A stretch of DNA of 62,000 nucleotides from Mesostigma viride (GCA_009746045.1 RPFO01000102.1:628322-690321), one strand, 5' to 3'; positions 10,461-25,600 are shown, numbered from the stretch's first letter. Made by a program: numbers and translations. The notes: generated by a model not told the origin, from the letters alone.

Positions 10461-10513
10461 CAAGGAACAGAGGAAGACAAATGGGTGAAGGGCAAAACTT
10501 CTGCTGTCATCCC

Positions 10514-10664
10514 TCACTTGCCCACGCAAAAACGCGCGAATATCTCCCCCAGCACCGCCTCGATGTCCACCTTGCCCGTGATGCGACCGAGGGAGGTGGC
10601 TGCCGACCGCAGCTCTTCTGCTTGCAGCTCCACGCCGTCACCGCACTCGTTGAGGACCAGGTAC
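10514..10664 (-). CDS. MnmE exon 10 (C-terminal helix and FCVGK)
   Basis: Acceptor TTTGTCCCAG; begins in the arginine codon split by intron 9 and reads [20 protein letters not shown], then [15 protein letters not shown], ending ARFCVGK and TGA at 10514. The terminal C-x-G-K is the hallmark end of MnmE. Confidence 0.9.
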
Positions 10665-13600
10665 CTGGGACAAAGCGCAGAGGTGTAATTAATTGATTAG
10701 TCGCGCGCTACTGCTGGGGAGTCGCAGAGGTATAGGCAAGTAGGAAAAAGGAGCAGGCGCGGTAGGCAGGCAAGGTGATGCCAGGCAGAAGAACCATGGT
10801 GCCAGGTACCTACACGTGGGAAGTGGCAGCGCTAGAGAGTTCTTACCTAGTAGTAAGAAATAGGCACTGGAAGTAAGCACATTAAATAGGCAGAGGGAGG
10901 TCAACCGGACCAGATACAGTGCCAGGGAACTTGTGCGTGCAGGTATAGACAAGAAGACGCTGGAAGTAGGCACATTAAATAGGCAGAGGGAGGTCAACCA
11001 GAGCAGATACAGTGCCAGGGGACTTGTGGGGGCAGGTATAGACAAGAAGGCACTGGAAGTAGGCACAGGACGTAGGCTCAAACGTTGGGGAGTGAGATAC
11101 CAAGGGGTCCAGGTATCTTGTGCCAGTAAAAGCACACAAGCACGTTAGTAGAGCAGATGTTACCTGATCAAGTGATTCATGCGGTTCAATGACCTGGACC
11201 GGTGGCAGCAAGTATCATGGTAGTACGCCAAATAATACCAGCCAGTGCCATTTTCCATATTTAAAAACAAGATCATGTATCGGACGGTATGTTAGTATGG
11301 TAGAGCGATGGCGAATGATGAGGATAGCATCCAAGCACAGGACATCCGAGCCAAGCATTGGACACTCCGTTACCTTTCCATGGGTACAAGCGAACCGAGT
11401 TGTCATCCTTTCCACAAACTGTTTACATCCTTTACACATATAGTGGCCATTATTTGACACCCATAGTGGGCACTCCGAGGACAACAGGGATTGAAGATAA
11501 AACGGTTATGGAGCATGGCACCATGGCGCTACTTTGCGCTTACACGTCGCATTATACAGGGCGATTGACACACTAATAGCATACACTAGAAATTAAGTAC
11601 TTTATGTTTACTATTATTATAAGCTGTCATTGTAATACTTTTATATAGCGAGTTTAGAAAACAAATACTACGTAATAAAGCACGTTTATCTAACCGCCAG
11701 CCATACTCATACTTCTGCACGTTATGTAGTAATCACGTTATCTAACCCGCCAGCCATACCTCTGCAGCGCCTGCAGGCATTCGCTGATGTGCTGGCGGTG
11801 CCTTTCCCGTGTGATCAGCAACAGGTGGCCGGATCCCACGGTGCCCACTCCGCCAGCTGTCACCGCACCGGCGCCACCCTGGCCGGCCCCAGGAACCCCC
11901 GACGTAACCTCCACTGCCATCCGCCGAAGCATACGGCACAATGCCTCCACGCCGTGTGTTGTCGTCCCTGACACAAAGAAGGGCGGCCACACCACTGCCG
12001 CCTGCACCAGCGCAAGGTCCTTGGGGTGGCCGCTCTTTCCATCCTTACCTCTTACATTCAGCCCTCCACTCTTAAGTCCTAGACTTCGACCACCATGACC
12101 TCCCACAAACCCTTTATCGCTCTCTCCCCGAGTCCCCCCATCGCCACTTCCCCAAGCCCCTCTGCTGCTCCCCGCCACAACGGTCTCTCCACCAGCGCGT
12201 TCCACCAGGGTAGTCTCACACGCCGCCCCGTCACCCAGGCCCGCTCCTTGGCCCGGCCCCGCGCCGCCCTGGGCCACCCTGGGCGACGTCTCCCTGCATG
12301 AAGCACCCCATGCCACACGATCAGAAGCCGGCCCCTTTGGGGGGCTTGCCACGCGATCAGAAGCCGACCCGCACGGAGCCGCCCATGCGACGGTATCATA
12401 GGGCAACCCCTCTTTCTCCATGGTTGCCTTGAAAAGCCGTGGTGGCTCCAGGCGCGCGAGCCACGGTGACGTATTGCAGAAGCGGGCCAACCAGCCCGCG
12501 ACCGCCGGCTCCATCCACGCGCGCTGCTGCCGCGTCAGCAGGTCGGCCTTGCTGACGACCATGATGAGCTGGCGGTGCGGGGCACTAGGGGCGCCGCCTC
12601 CTTCAGGCCTGCCGCTGCCATGGCCGGCTCCCCCCCCCGGTACCGAATGGGCACTTGGACACGCTTTTGACTGGTCGGCATGTTGGCCGTTTGAATGGGC
12701 ATGTAAATGGCCATTTGTTTGGTCATTCAGGGCGGCCTTTACATGGGCACGTGTAAAGGCTTGAGAGGGGTCGATCTCCCCAAGGAGGGTATGCCTACCC
12801 GCATCCGTACCCGCGTCTGCGAGCACATTCACATCAACGCTCGTGCCCGCATTTTCACGGACATCGTTGCCTGCTCTGGGACCAATCGGTCGTCTGCTGT
12901 CTGCGTCGAGATACGTGCCCCCATTTCCCTTTCCCTCCGACTGCATACTGGACATCCCCTCCGTCAACATCGCGGGGAGCTGCCTTGCAAAGCCGTAGTT
13001 TTCCTGGCGCCCACCACACACCCCTCGCTCTGGGCACCCCCTGGCGCCCGGCACTCTATGGCCGCCGCCACCAGAGTCGTGGGGCTGTAGGTGCGCCGCG
13101 ACCCACAGCTCGCGCTCCAGGTAGCGCTGCCAGCTGCCACGCTCCCAGTCATCCTGCCCGCTGGCAAGGTTATTGCAGGTAGCATCCATGGCACCGGTTT
13201 CGTTGGGTCGAATGGCATCGCTGCCCCTTTGGGCTTGGATTGCGTGGGGGGAGATACCTTGGGTTCCCTTAAGGGTGGGCGCCATGCTGGTGGCATTGGT
13301 GGTGGCATTGGTGGTGGCATTGGTGGTGGCATTGGTGGTGGCATTGGTGGTGGCATTGGCAGGGGCGCTTGCAGGGGCAGTGGTAGGGATGATGGAACAT
13401 GTTGCGGCTGTCGCATTGTTGGCATGCCCTTGCCTCGTGAGTGATGTCGTAGGCGACACGGGTGGTTTTGGTTCGTTCGAGAGCCTACAGTGGCCGTCCC
13501 GCCAGTTTTGTGATGTGGGGAGTAGGGAGGCCTCGTCAGCTCTCCAACCCGGACAGGTTGAGAAGTCCTGGTCCTGTGATGTGAGGTCAGCCTGGGAGCG

Positions 13601-16600
13601 GATGCCACCTCCCCGACCTGGAGAGGCCGAGAGAACCTGGGTTTCTGATGGGGGAAGAGCACGGGAGAGGATGTCCTGCGCGTCCACCATCCAAAGGCAC
13701 ACGTGCGCGGAGCGGGCAGCAGCCAGGGCCCGCCGGATGCCCTGCAGGGAGGGAGAGGGCCAAACGCCCACCCCAGATGAAAACCAGGTTGCTGGGTTAG
13801 AGATTTAAAGTGGGTGAAGTTGGGTGACTGGGCAACATGCAAGGGTCGGTCCGTCGGTGGGTCGGTCAAGATGGTTGGTGGGTTGTTGGCTGGTTGGGAG
13901 AGGGAGAGATGAATAGGCGAGACACTTGACCATAGCAATAGTACTATGCAAGCAGCCAAAAACATCGTAGTAAAAACATTAAGTGGTAGGGTGAGGCAGG
14001 GAAGAATAGGTGAGATGTTTCGCCGCGGTCATAGACGTTTGCAAAGAGCGAAAAATATAAAAACATTCAAAGGTTGGGGGAGGCAGAGATGGATTAATAT
14101 TTAATAATTATGTAGACTGGATCACATGGGTATCAATGAAGGAACCTTCAACCCCTCTACACGACGAGAAGGAGGGAGGGTGCCCTAGCTTCTCTCGCTG
14201 CCTCAAGCGGGCACGCCACAGAGCGCTCTCTTTGCATCATGCTGACATCACAGAGACTAATAGGTGAGATACTAGACTTTATTAATGCTACTACTACTAG
14301 TACGCAAAAAAGCCAAAAATACTTACAACATCAAGTGCAACATTAAAACATAAAAGCATGCATCAAGTGCAATATGAAAATATAAAAACATCAAGTTACA
14401 AGAAATGCAGTAAGCTGTGGGCCACCAATCCCCCAAAGCCCCAATGCCAGCTGCCTTACTCTACTCCTACCGAGGACCCAGAGGGCCGTGAAAAAAATGA
14501 TCTTGGCTGGACGTCAGCGAATGCGTCCAGACTATCCACCCATCGATACCTCTCCACTGCTACCTCTGCCATCCGTGTCGTGTACAGGCCCACCCATCGT
14601 TACCTCTGCCTCGATGATGTCATCCGTGTCGTGCAGCCCCGCGCAGTCGGTAAGCACCACTTTGTAGCCGCTGATGTCGACGCTGACCTGTGCTCAATGA
14701 CAAACGGGAGAGCGTCACGGGGCATTCTTGAAGATGGTGACAGGATTCACCACGGTGCAAGTAGAGCGGTCACATGCCTTATTACTGCCAATGCGGACCT
14801 GTCTTCCAAGGAAAACGTTTTCAAACATGTGTGTGTATCCCTTGCAATCATGATGAGGTGCTGGCACGCCTCACCGTTGTCAACGCTGTGGATGCCATGA
14901 ATTTCGTTAACTTGAGCTTCAGAGGGCCCGCATGTGGTGCGGGTTGCCATGAATTTTGTGGCCTTATTGCTCCCGAATACCATCGTAAACCAACCTTCTT
15001 GCTCCCGTATACCATCGTAGACCTCTAGGTAGACCTCTAGTGGAGGTTTCTTGTGTGCATGATATAAAATAAGTAGTGTGCCACAGGCTAGGGGGCAATG
15101 ATACAAATGTGCAACTCAACATCTTAACCTGGCATCTCGTTAGTTTGCATGCCATGCCCACGCTGACCTGTCGTCCCGGGGGGAATGGGAACATGCGTGA
15201 TGAGGCACACATGTGGATGTGGGATGGGGTTGATGAATCGCTTACATGCATTTGTTCAACTTTGGGATGGGCAGTACGGCCAAGTGCTTCCTGTTGCCCA
15301 TGTACACAATTTGGCACTGACAGGATGCCAACTATTACACTGTCGTTCGCATCATGTCCGTCCCTTGTTGCCTAGTCCGCATCACAGCGAAATGCGGGCG
15401 ATGGCATCGTGGCCGTTGAAAGGGGGAGCCAGGAGCCAATCATAATTGCGAGCCACTCAAGAGCTATTTCAAAGGGAACTACAACCCCACTGGCAGACAA
15501 CCAAAAAAGTTGGAATCCAGAGACGCATAAAAGGTTGCCCCCCAAAGCGCCATGGGCGCGAATGACGCGCTCTTTTACGAGGACCATGCCTGCATGTCCC
15601 ATATCCCGCCCACTGAGGACTTATGCTCACGTGACGCAGTCTAAGTGTAAATTAATTCATTAATTAATGCCGGCATGTCCCACTCACATCCTTGGTGTCG
15701 CGGGTGGTTCCCGGTAGAGGGGACACGATGGACGACTCGTGGCCCACGATAGCATTAACCAGGCTGCTCTTGCCTGCATGTGGTATGGAGCGGGTGGCAC
15801 GGCACACGGGCCAATGATTCCTCGAACAACAAAGCGAATCAAGCAATCACTATCCTTATAGAGGCCTGCGAGCAGATAACAATAAACAATAAGGTAATCA
15901 AGCAATCACTATCTTGATAGAGGCCTGCGAGCAGATAACCCTTAGTCAAGAATGGAGTAATAGATCATGAGGCTGCTCATGCCTGCATGCACGCAAGAGT
16001 GAAAATAGGGCGTAGGAGCAGACCGTTCCTCAAACAGCAATGCACTTGAGCAACAACGTACCAGTGTTTGATTAAGGGCGATTGAGCAACCACGCATTGA
16101 ATAAGGGAGCACATTGGGCAAACAATGCTTTAGAAACTAACAGCCGTTACAGGGTGCCCAACATTTTCACAATCCAAACCCAGAGCCCCCCCACCAGAGA
16201 CGATGCCCTTAAGCGCATGCGGTCGAGGCGGTCTATTTGGAGTTCGGTAAAGGCAAACTATATTATAGGTAGGAATCGGACCATTCCTGTATGCAAGGGA
16301 TACGCTGACCAGTGCCCCCCCACCAAAAAAGACCAGCTAGGCAGTCCACACCCCACGCAGTGACTGGCAATTGCACAAAACAACCCATACTTAAAAGGGT
16401 GCGAGACCTGGGTGGGAGGTGGCAAGGGCTTACTTGATGTCATTGGGTCATCCCACTCCTTTGCTTCATATGGTGATAAATGTTGTCGCGAATGAGCAGA
16501 CTTGCGCAGAGAGATGGGAGAAAAACAAACTCATGCGAGAGTATGAATGCATGCCAAATAGGAGGGAGCAACCCCTATTTGATAAATAAGGCAATAATAA

Positions 16601-19600
16601 GACTATGTGTTTGTGGACAGCATCGGCCGAATGAGATAAGGAAAACGTCGTTTCAGGAAGACCAGCACATGCACATCATACTGAGGATGATGGTCTCAGG
16701 CTGCACAAGTTGAGATCCTCACCCGCAGTAGACCAGGCAGCATGGTGAAGGTGTGCGTACCTCCATCTCATTGCGAATAGGGGTTGAAGGCTCCTTTGTT
16801 GGTTCCCACGTGATGCAGTCTACGTGCTTTTCATTAGCTGATGATGAAGTTACCGGAAGTGTTCGATGAGTGCACCAGCACTGGGCACCAGAGTGCGCGC
16901 CACCCACCCGCATTAGGCCGTCCCAGCACGCACACACGAAGTCCGTGGGTGATGATCTCAGCCGCTCGGCCGCCCTCGAGCAGGTGGCTGGACAGCTCCT
17001 GGCTGAGGGCCCGCACCAGCGGTGCCACGCGTGTTGCCACCTACACGCACGGATGGAGCAAAGGTAGGGACTGTGGGAGAGGGGTGAACTCTTCAATAAA
17101 TGATGTCTGGCTGGATAGGAAAGGATAGGAAAGGATAGGATAGGAAAGGAAAGGATCGGATCGGATTGGATGGGATGGGATGGGATGGGATGGGATGGGA
17201 TGGGATGGGGTGGGATGGGATGGGATGGGATGGGATGGGATGGGATGGGATGGGATGGGATGGGATGGGATGGGATGGGATGGGATGGGATGGGATGGGA
17301 TGGGATGGGATGGGATGGGATGGGATGGGATGGGATGGGATGGGATGGGATGGGATGGATGGGATGGGATGGGATGGGATGGGATGGGATGGGATGGGAT
17401 GGGATGGGATGGGATGGGATGGGATGGGATGGGATGGGATGGGATGGGATGGGATGGGATGGGATGGGATGGGATGGGATGGGATGGGATGGGATGGGAT
17501 GGGATGGGATGGGGTGGGGTGGGATGGGATGGGATGGGATGGGATGGGATGGGATGGGATGGGATGGGATGGGATGGGATGGGGTGGGATGGGATGGGAT
17601 GGGATGGGATTGGATCGGATGGGATGGGATAGGAAAGGAAAGGAAACGATAGGGGACTACGGGAGAGGGATAAACTTCTCAACCAATGCTACAAAAGAAT
17701 TCCCCCCCAAAGCTTAACTGCTAGAAAAGAGTGTTGCTACATCTGTGGCCCCCTGGACACGCGGATGGGCCAGGAAGTAAAGGAGGCCACACTTCCACAA
17801 TGTTGTTTCACTCTTGGAAAACTATCACTGCCACCTGGACGCACGGATGGACTGACCATGGTCGAGGACCAAGGGAAACAGGTAAGCGATTTGATGCATG
17901 CTGTTGAAGCACCCTCGTTGATTCTGCTGTTCGGTAAATGCTGTTGATCAAGCTCGTGGATACTAGCTGCTACTACTTCTTGATTAGTGCTGCTGAACAA
18001 GCTAATGGATTCTGCTATTTGATTAATGCTGTTGATCAAACTAGTTGATACTAGCTGCTACTACTATTTGATTAGTGCTGCTGAACAAGCTAGTGGATTC
18101 TGCTATTTGATTAATGCTGTTGATCAAGCTAGTGGATACTAGCCGCTACTACTATTTGACTAGTGCTGCTGAACAAGCTAATGGATTCTGCTATTTGATT
18201 AATGCTGTTGATCAAACCAGTGGATACTAGCCGCTACTACTATTTGATTAATGCTGCTGAACAAGCTAATGGATTCTGCTATTTGATTAATGCTGTTAGA
18301 AAGGCCTGATGAAGGTGGCGGTGCTACCCGACTTTGCACATAGCCACACGGATGGACCCGTGATCGAAACCCAGCGATTCCATGATGCTGTTGAGCCAAT
18401 GAAAAGCTAGCACTGCCACCTGGATGCATGGATGGACCAGGATGGACATGAAGAATCCACATAGCCGTTGATTGATGAGCCTACCTACGCGCACAATCCT
18501 TCAGAACATGAGAAATGGGTGGGTAATTTCCTACCCATAAGCGCTGTCAAAGCTCATTGGGAGGCATCCCTTTCGCGAAGATGAGCCAAGAGCCCTTGGC
18601 TAGTGGCAAGAATTTTGACCTTTGACACATGCTTGCCCTTCAAAAAAATCTACCTTTTCTGCTAAGGACAAGGGTCTGCACAGCTAATTTCCAAACACAG
18701 TATCAGAGCAGAGGAGTTAACACATTGGGACTTTCCCTACCCAAGACCGCGGAGGACCGGTATGGGTGGAGTTCTTTTGTGTCAATAAATCAACTTTGGC
18801 CAGCCACTTCGTGACCTTCCCCCCCAGAGCCTCTGCAGCCCCAAGCCCCCTAAGCCCCCCTGGTCATTTTTTGCATCCAATGGGAAATGCCCAATCATCA
18901 TCATCATCCTTGGGGACCCTAAATGCAGTACTTGTATGCTGGTCCCGCCCACAGCGGCGGGTAACCCCCCCCACCGTACACCAATGGTGAGCTAAAAAAA
19001 AGAACAAGAAAAACCACCGTAAAATAGCAATTATGTATAAGGATATGGTGTCAGAATAACAAAAATTATCACACCAGGCATGCTGCCCCCCTGGAGATGT
19101 TTCTAATATGTAATTTGCCCCCATAAACCATGTTGATGATATGACTTTTTCTTACAGAGAAAAGATGCATTTTGATGGAGAAATTGGTCAGCTACTAGGC
19201 GTGCTCAACACTTCCAGGGACCTAGACAGCCCGAATTTTTCAGAAAGCGCGAAACTCTATGGAAATGCATGGCTTGGGCAGACATGGTTTGCCAATTGTC
19301 CTAGGCAAAATATGCAAGGAATAGAAGTTTCTCCGAATTGTAGCTAGCCATTGGTGCATGGCTGGGTTGGTGAACGCAGCAAGAGTGGGATAAATGCCCC
19401 AGCACCATGTCTACATCCCCCCAACCATTGCTAGCCTGTCTTCAGATGCATTAGAAGAGAAATCAAAAGTCAGCTGTCAGGGTCAGACCCACACCGCTGT
19501 GCTTGAATGAACTATATGATAGACAGGCCTGCGGTGCCACCCCACCCAAGACCATGTTGCATAAACTATGAAACAGACAGGTCCACCGTCTCACCCAGTG

Positions 19601-22600
19601 TTCCTAGTAAGGGGTTTTGGCACGCGTCAGTCGGCTGACGCGCCGCCGTTGGCGGCGCGTCGGATGGCTGACACGCCTCTGTTGGCGGCGCGTCGGACGG
19701 CTGACACGCCTCTGTTGGCGGCGCGTCGGACGGCTGACATGCCACCGTTGGCGGCGCGTCAGCCCATATCAGTTAGGGGCAGGTCCCAGGGGCCCTCTAT
19801 AGGGCGGAATCACCCTCAAGGACCCCCAAGAAGCAGAATTACTGGGGAAGGGAGGGTTGGGGTAGTCAACTTGGGGGCAAGTGCAAGATGGGACAGGGAC
19901 TGTCAGGGTGACGACTGACGAGACGCCTCGAGGGTGAAGGGGCAGGACAGGTATTACAAGATTGGATCTCAAACATGCTCCATTGTAAAGAAAACTGGCC
20001 TTATCAGCTTTCAAAAACAAATTGAGAGAAAACTTTCATTTCACAATGTATAAATGTCACAGATTCCTGAACGGGCATTCTAATATGACCTTCAAGTGGT
20101 TGTTACCAAGAAGCTTTATTGGTTACCCTAACGAAGGGCATGACAAAATGAGCTTGAAAAGTACATGGCAAATGATTGATACTTGATGCATCAAGCTCAA
20201 TTGCAATAGCTAGCACGTCTGGATGCGCATAAAACAAGGCCTTTGCTACAAATAACACAAACTGTCTAGCCCCCATCGGCCCATCCATCGTTGTCAAGGT
20301 AGGTGCTGACTGCACCTCCCAGGGCTTGTGTCTCTAGTCTCACAAGTGTTTGCACTTTTCCTCTTGTTCCGCATCTCCGGCTCCTTGTCGCAGGGCTTAC
20401 ATTGACAAGATCGGGACTACTAGATCCTGCCCTGTCGGCAGTTTGTCTCTTGAAATACGACGATATCGCCACAGATTCAAAACTTGTGAACAATCCGCCT
20501 CCTTTCGACGCCATGCCACGCTCTTGTTGTGCGCAATCCTCGCTGACGATTCGAGAAACCAGGCAATGTAAGGCAAGAAAACTTTGCCTATACTTACACT
20601 TTAGCTGGCGGGGTTGGACCGATGAAATTTACTTCCTACCGCCTCAGCGATACCTAAACCGATGCAACGCCCCCCTTGCAAGAAAAACGCTCCTAGACTT
20701 TTGAACAAGCAGCTGCAATTGGAATGTATGTAACGTAAGTTTAGGTCATCTTGGCTTACATATAAGGTAATAAAGGTATCCGCTCGTGACTGACGCTGCA
20801 ATGGCCATCGCCACCTCGTGGACTGCGCTGCTGGCTGCACGAAATACCGTAGTGGTCAAAATCTCTTTGCGTCTAATTGTTTGCTAATCGACCTCGCAAA
20901 CTGCTATTAATGGGCTTGATTTTGGGTCGCAAAGTTCAAATGTTACCGCGCCTGCGCCGCGCCGCACAGCCCCAAGCCCAGCTAACGGCCTTTCGCGCCA
21001 CAATTTTTCGCGCCTTTTGCCACTTTCATGCGAAAGCCAAAGGCTTGTGCAGAATGCACGGTGTCTTGAGGAGGGGGGACATCCAGCCAAAACAGCACAC
21101 TCCGTCGTGTGTCATCAGGTTCAGGCCCGGCGCGGCGAATAGACGTTGACGCGGCGAACCAGCACTAGGACTTGTCTGAGGCCTGAGGACTTGGTGCGCG
21201 TCAGACGACTGACGGACGCCCTAAATTTACGCGTCAGTCGCCTGATGCGTGGCCAAAATTTACGCGTCAGACGGCTGACGCGCGGGGTAACATTCCTGAC
21301 GCGTCAGAGCCTGACGCGTCAGCGGCTGACGCCTGCGTCCCGTTACTAGAGACACTGGACTCTCACCCTACCCAAGACCGTTACATAGGCTATGAAACCG
21401 ACAGCCCGATTGTCTTCCCTCCTCCAGTAGCCGCAAAGGTTAAGGGAAAGAAGGCTTGACCATGACATGACCGACTCATGGTCCCATCTCATTCCTAGTC
21501 GCGAACGCTGATTGAATGGGAAGAAGGCTTGACCATGATATCATGGACCCATGGTCCCACCAAATCCCCTAATCGCGAACGCTAATTGAATGGGAAGAAG
21601 GCTTGACCATGATATCATGGACCCATGGTCCCACCAAATCCCCTAATCGCGAACGCTAATTGAATGAAGAGTAGGCTTGACCATGACGTGATCGCCCCAC
21701 CCGTCCTGACCTCGTCCACCATGCCTTCTATCAATGGCAGTTTAACAACTTAAGTTAAGCCAAGACCTGACAGCCACTACCGTGCTCACCCTACCCAGGT
21801 ACGGGTTGGCGACATGGCCTCACCTCATCCGCGAACATGGCCTGACAGCCACCTGTCCTCACCTCATTCACGAAGCTATATTCATCACAGCCACCTGTCC
21901 TCACCTTATCATGAAGCTAATTCAAAGATGGCAGTTGCATGAAAGTCGGACCAAGCATGGGAATCCTCATGGGATCAACCCCCCCAAAGGCCGCGAAAAA
22001 AAAGACACAAAACAGGCAGCCCCACGTCCTCGCCTCGTCCGCGATGCTATATTCATCCATGGCAGCTTACACCAGAATCTGAAACCAGTGCAGAGACAGC
22101 CACCCATCCTCACCTCATCCGCGATGCCTTCCTCCTCCCCAAAGTCAATCACCGCCTCCGTCTGGGCCATGCAGCTCAGCAGGGTGCGGCGCCAGCCCTC
22201 GTACACCCTGGCAAGGGAAGACCGGTAGACCACGTCACCATAACATGTGACACAGTATGGTATGGTCACTGATCAGCGTATAGGTAACGATGATTCGCAA
22301 TGTGACCTTTAGACCACGTTTTCATCACATATGACGAAGCATAGTCACTGATTAGCCTATGTATAGTAACGATCATTCACAACAAGTGAAAGGAGCAATC
22401 ACTTTGATTTGAAATCCGTGACATGATGACAATGTGCACATTGTCTAGGCGTACCCAGGGTGGAAGAGGGGGATGTAGGGGGGCGGCGGGGGGGGGGAAA
22501 TGATAGAGGTGGGCAAGAGGCTGGCGCAGGTCGTGGTTGTCAAAATGAATGGCGTTCAGTAACTAACAGGACTTAATGCACCAGGAGCGCGGATGAAACA

Positions 22601-25600
22601 TGGACCAATCCTAATATTGGTTGTGCTTGCTACAATGCTGCTCTACTGCAGCATACACAACCGCAAAACCAACAACGTAGCAACAACATGAAACGACACA
22701 ACAGGGTGAAATTCTCATAAAAATATTTTCTACATAATAGTAGACAGAGCCAGATCTGCAAGTAATGAACTACACCGGCAGGCGGTCAATAAAAGAGAAG
22801 GCGTGCATGACATCAACCAGAATGCATGCTCATACACCACCCTACCTGCGCGCTTAGCTCGCACGCCCACGCACCTGCCCCGCCCTGTTGGTGGGACAAC
22901 CCACTCACACACCACCGTATGAGGCATCGATAAGCATGCACATGCACGCACCGGCCCGCGCCGCCCTGTTGGTGGGATAGTGCCAGCTTTAGTTGCGACT
23001 GCGTCTCGGCTGCCAGCAGGTCTGCCAGGCCTTCCACCTGCGGATGCCATTCCAGACAATGGGGGGGAACAAACCGTAACTCCCATTGCAGCACAAATAT
23101 AGGACGCCAGCAGGTCAGCCAGGCCCCCCACCAGCGGGTGCGCTTCCATAGAGGGTTACAGAACCGAAAACATAGTAGAATAGTTCTGTATGTTTGCATG
23201 TAAGAACATGCGAGGCCCACAGGTCAGCCAGGCCCTGAAGATGTGGATACCGGTCCACATGTTGTTGAGGAACTCCACAGACCCTGATCCAGCCCTTATC
23301 CATTCACCCTTTTACCCGTTTACCCTTTTACCCGTTCACCCTTTTACCCGTTCACCCTGTGTGTCTATGAAGCCATGACCTCTGCCAAAAAAATGGCATA
23401 GGTTAGTACGTACGTGTTTGTAACCACAACCGGGGCAGTGACCGCGCACCACCGCACGATTGCAACCGCGATTGCGCACCACCCCGACTGGCGCCCAACC
23501 CCAACAGGCACGCGCCGTGTCAACCCCAACAGGCATGCACCCCATGTGCAAGTAAACAGGAGCAAGCTACCTGCGCGATGCCCAGCTGATTCTCGTTGCG
23601 GCACGCCCGCCTTGCAAACACCTATACATATTGAGGCCTTCACCCGCCTTGCAAAGACCTATATGTATTGAGGTCTCCCCATCCAGGCCCTACTGCCAGC
23701 CCCCACCCAACGCACGCCCACCTGGTACCTGCGTGATGCCAGCTCATCATCAGTGTGGAGCATCTGCATGGTGAGCTCGCCCGCTTAACCCCAACGATCT
23801 CACCAGCTCCACTCTTAATCACTCGTAATAGATAAATAAACACCACATATACTAGTACTGGCACTACTATATAGTAAAAGATAAATAAACACCACATATA
23901 CTAGTACTAGCACTACTACATAGTAAAATAAACACCACATATACTAGTACTGGCACTACTATATAGTAAAATATAAATAAACACCACATATACTAGTACT
24001 GGCACTACTATATAGTAAAATATAAATAAACACTACATATACTAGTACTGGCACTGCTAAATAGTAAAATATAAATAAACACCACGTATACTAGTACTGG
24101 CACTACTATATAAACGAGTATACAACCAAAAGCAGCTACCTGCGTGATGTCCAGCTTGTTGTGGTGATAGGCCCGCAACGTGAACTCGCCCGCTTCTGCC
24201 ATCCGCATGAAGGGCAGCGAGGCAAGCGACCGCAGCACCGCCTGAACCACGGCCACGCCTCCATGGATCTGTAGCTCCGCCACGTCTTCACCGGTGAAGC
24301 TGGCACCCGCAAGAAGTGGGGCCCGAAAATGAAAAGACACAAAAGGGCAGCCAGGGGAGGTTAGGTGTCTTAACCGGTGAAGCTGGCACCCGCCAGAAAG
24401 GGGGGAGGAGAAGATCCACACAAGGGCAGAGCCACACAAGGGCAGAGCCACACAAGGGCAGATCCACACAAGGGCAGATCCACACAAGGGCAGATCCACA
24501 CAAGGGCAGAGCCACACAAGGGCAGAGCCACACAAGGGCAGATCCACACAAGGGCAGAGCCACACAAGGGCAGATCCACACAAGGGCAGATCCACACAAG
24601 GGCAGAGCCACACAAGGGCAGAGCCACACAAGGGCAGAGCCACACAAGGGCAGCCAGCGAGACACGCATGATACATGATACAGCAAGCTGTGCCTTTTGA
24701 AACCTAGTAGTACCCTTGAATCCTAGCAGCACCTTTGAATCCGAGTAGCACCTTCTAGTGGTACCCTTGAACCCTACTAGTACCTTTGAATCCTAGTGGT
24801 ACCCTTGAACCCTACTAGTACCTTTGAATCCTAGTGGTACCCTTGAACCCTACTAGTACCTTTGAATCCTAGTGGTACCCTTGAACCCTACTAGTACCTT
24901 TGAATCCTAGTGGTACCCTTGAACCCTAATAGTACCTTTGAATCCTAGTGGTACCCTCTTTAAATGCCCTGCCCCCCCCCTGAAACTGGCACCCACCCTG
25001 CCCCCTACCCCCCAACAAAAACAAAAGGGGAGGGAAAAGGAAGGCCAAAGGGTGGGAGCCAACAGAAGGGCCACCAAGGGCTGCCAGGGGAAGTTAATTG
25101 ATGTCCTTTCCCCAGACCAGCTGGCACCTGCCAGGAGGAGAGGGCAAAAGACGACAACGGGGGTGGATGCAATGGGCCAGTCAAGCGTGTTACTCTGTCA
25201 CAGGGTGGGCCAAAGAGGCCAGTCGAGCCTTCTACTTTCTTATAGGGTGGTCTTAAAGGGGCCAGTCGAGCATCGCCTGTCGTCACGGTCACTGTATTAA
25301 GAGCTCACCCACCTGTTGGGGCCGGGGAACCACAGCAGCATGCCCTGGTCGATCAGCTCCCCCGTCGCAGGGTCCCTGAGGCGCGCCAACGTGGCCACGC
25401 GTGGTGGTGGTGGCTGGGAGGTCTGCTGGCTAGGTTGCTGCCAAGCCCCCCCCGAACTTGCTGTGCCCGTGCCTCGCGCGCCAGAGTGTAAGTTGCCATC
25501 CTCGGAGGTTCTGGAAGCGCCAGAATTATTCGAGGGACGCACGAGGGCATTCACCGCGTCCAGCGCCTGGGCCCCCGAGATGCGGATGACCGCCACGCCT

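Larger units (their letters stand above)
13742..14603. other. MnmE intron 8
   Basis: Non-coding. Holds one copy of the short CACGTG-type element (14101-14160) and, next to the exon 8 donor, decayed copies of that donor at 14568-14592 and 14539-14558. A GGTTGGTGGGTTGTTGGCTGG stretch at 13870-13895 is G/T-rich, C/A-rich on the sense strand. Confidence 0.5.

Noticed and set aside
12964-13965. 333-codon frame on the minus strand beside MnmE exon 9
   Set aside because: Out-of-frame shadow of exon 9; the exon 9 frame carries the GTPase motifs and matching splice phases.
17041-17717. Four frames of 150-213 codons (GMGWD and SHPIP repeats)
   Set aside because: Translations of the (GGGAT)n satellite in every register.
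24316-24732. Cys/Leu/Val-rich membrane protein ([11 protein letters not shown] repeats) and its antisense partner
   Set aside because: Translation of the 17-bp tandem repeat in MnmE intron 2.
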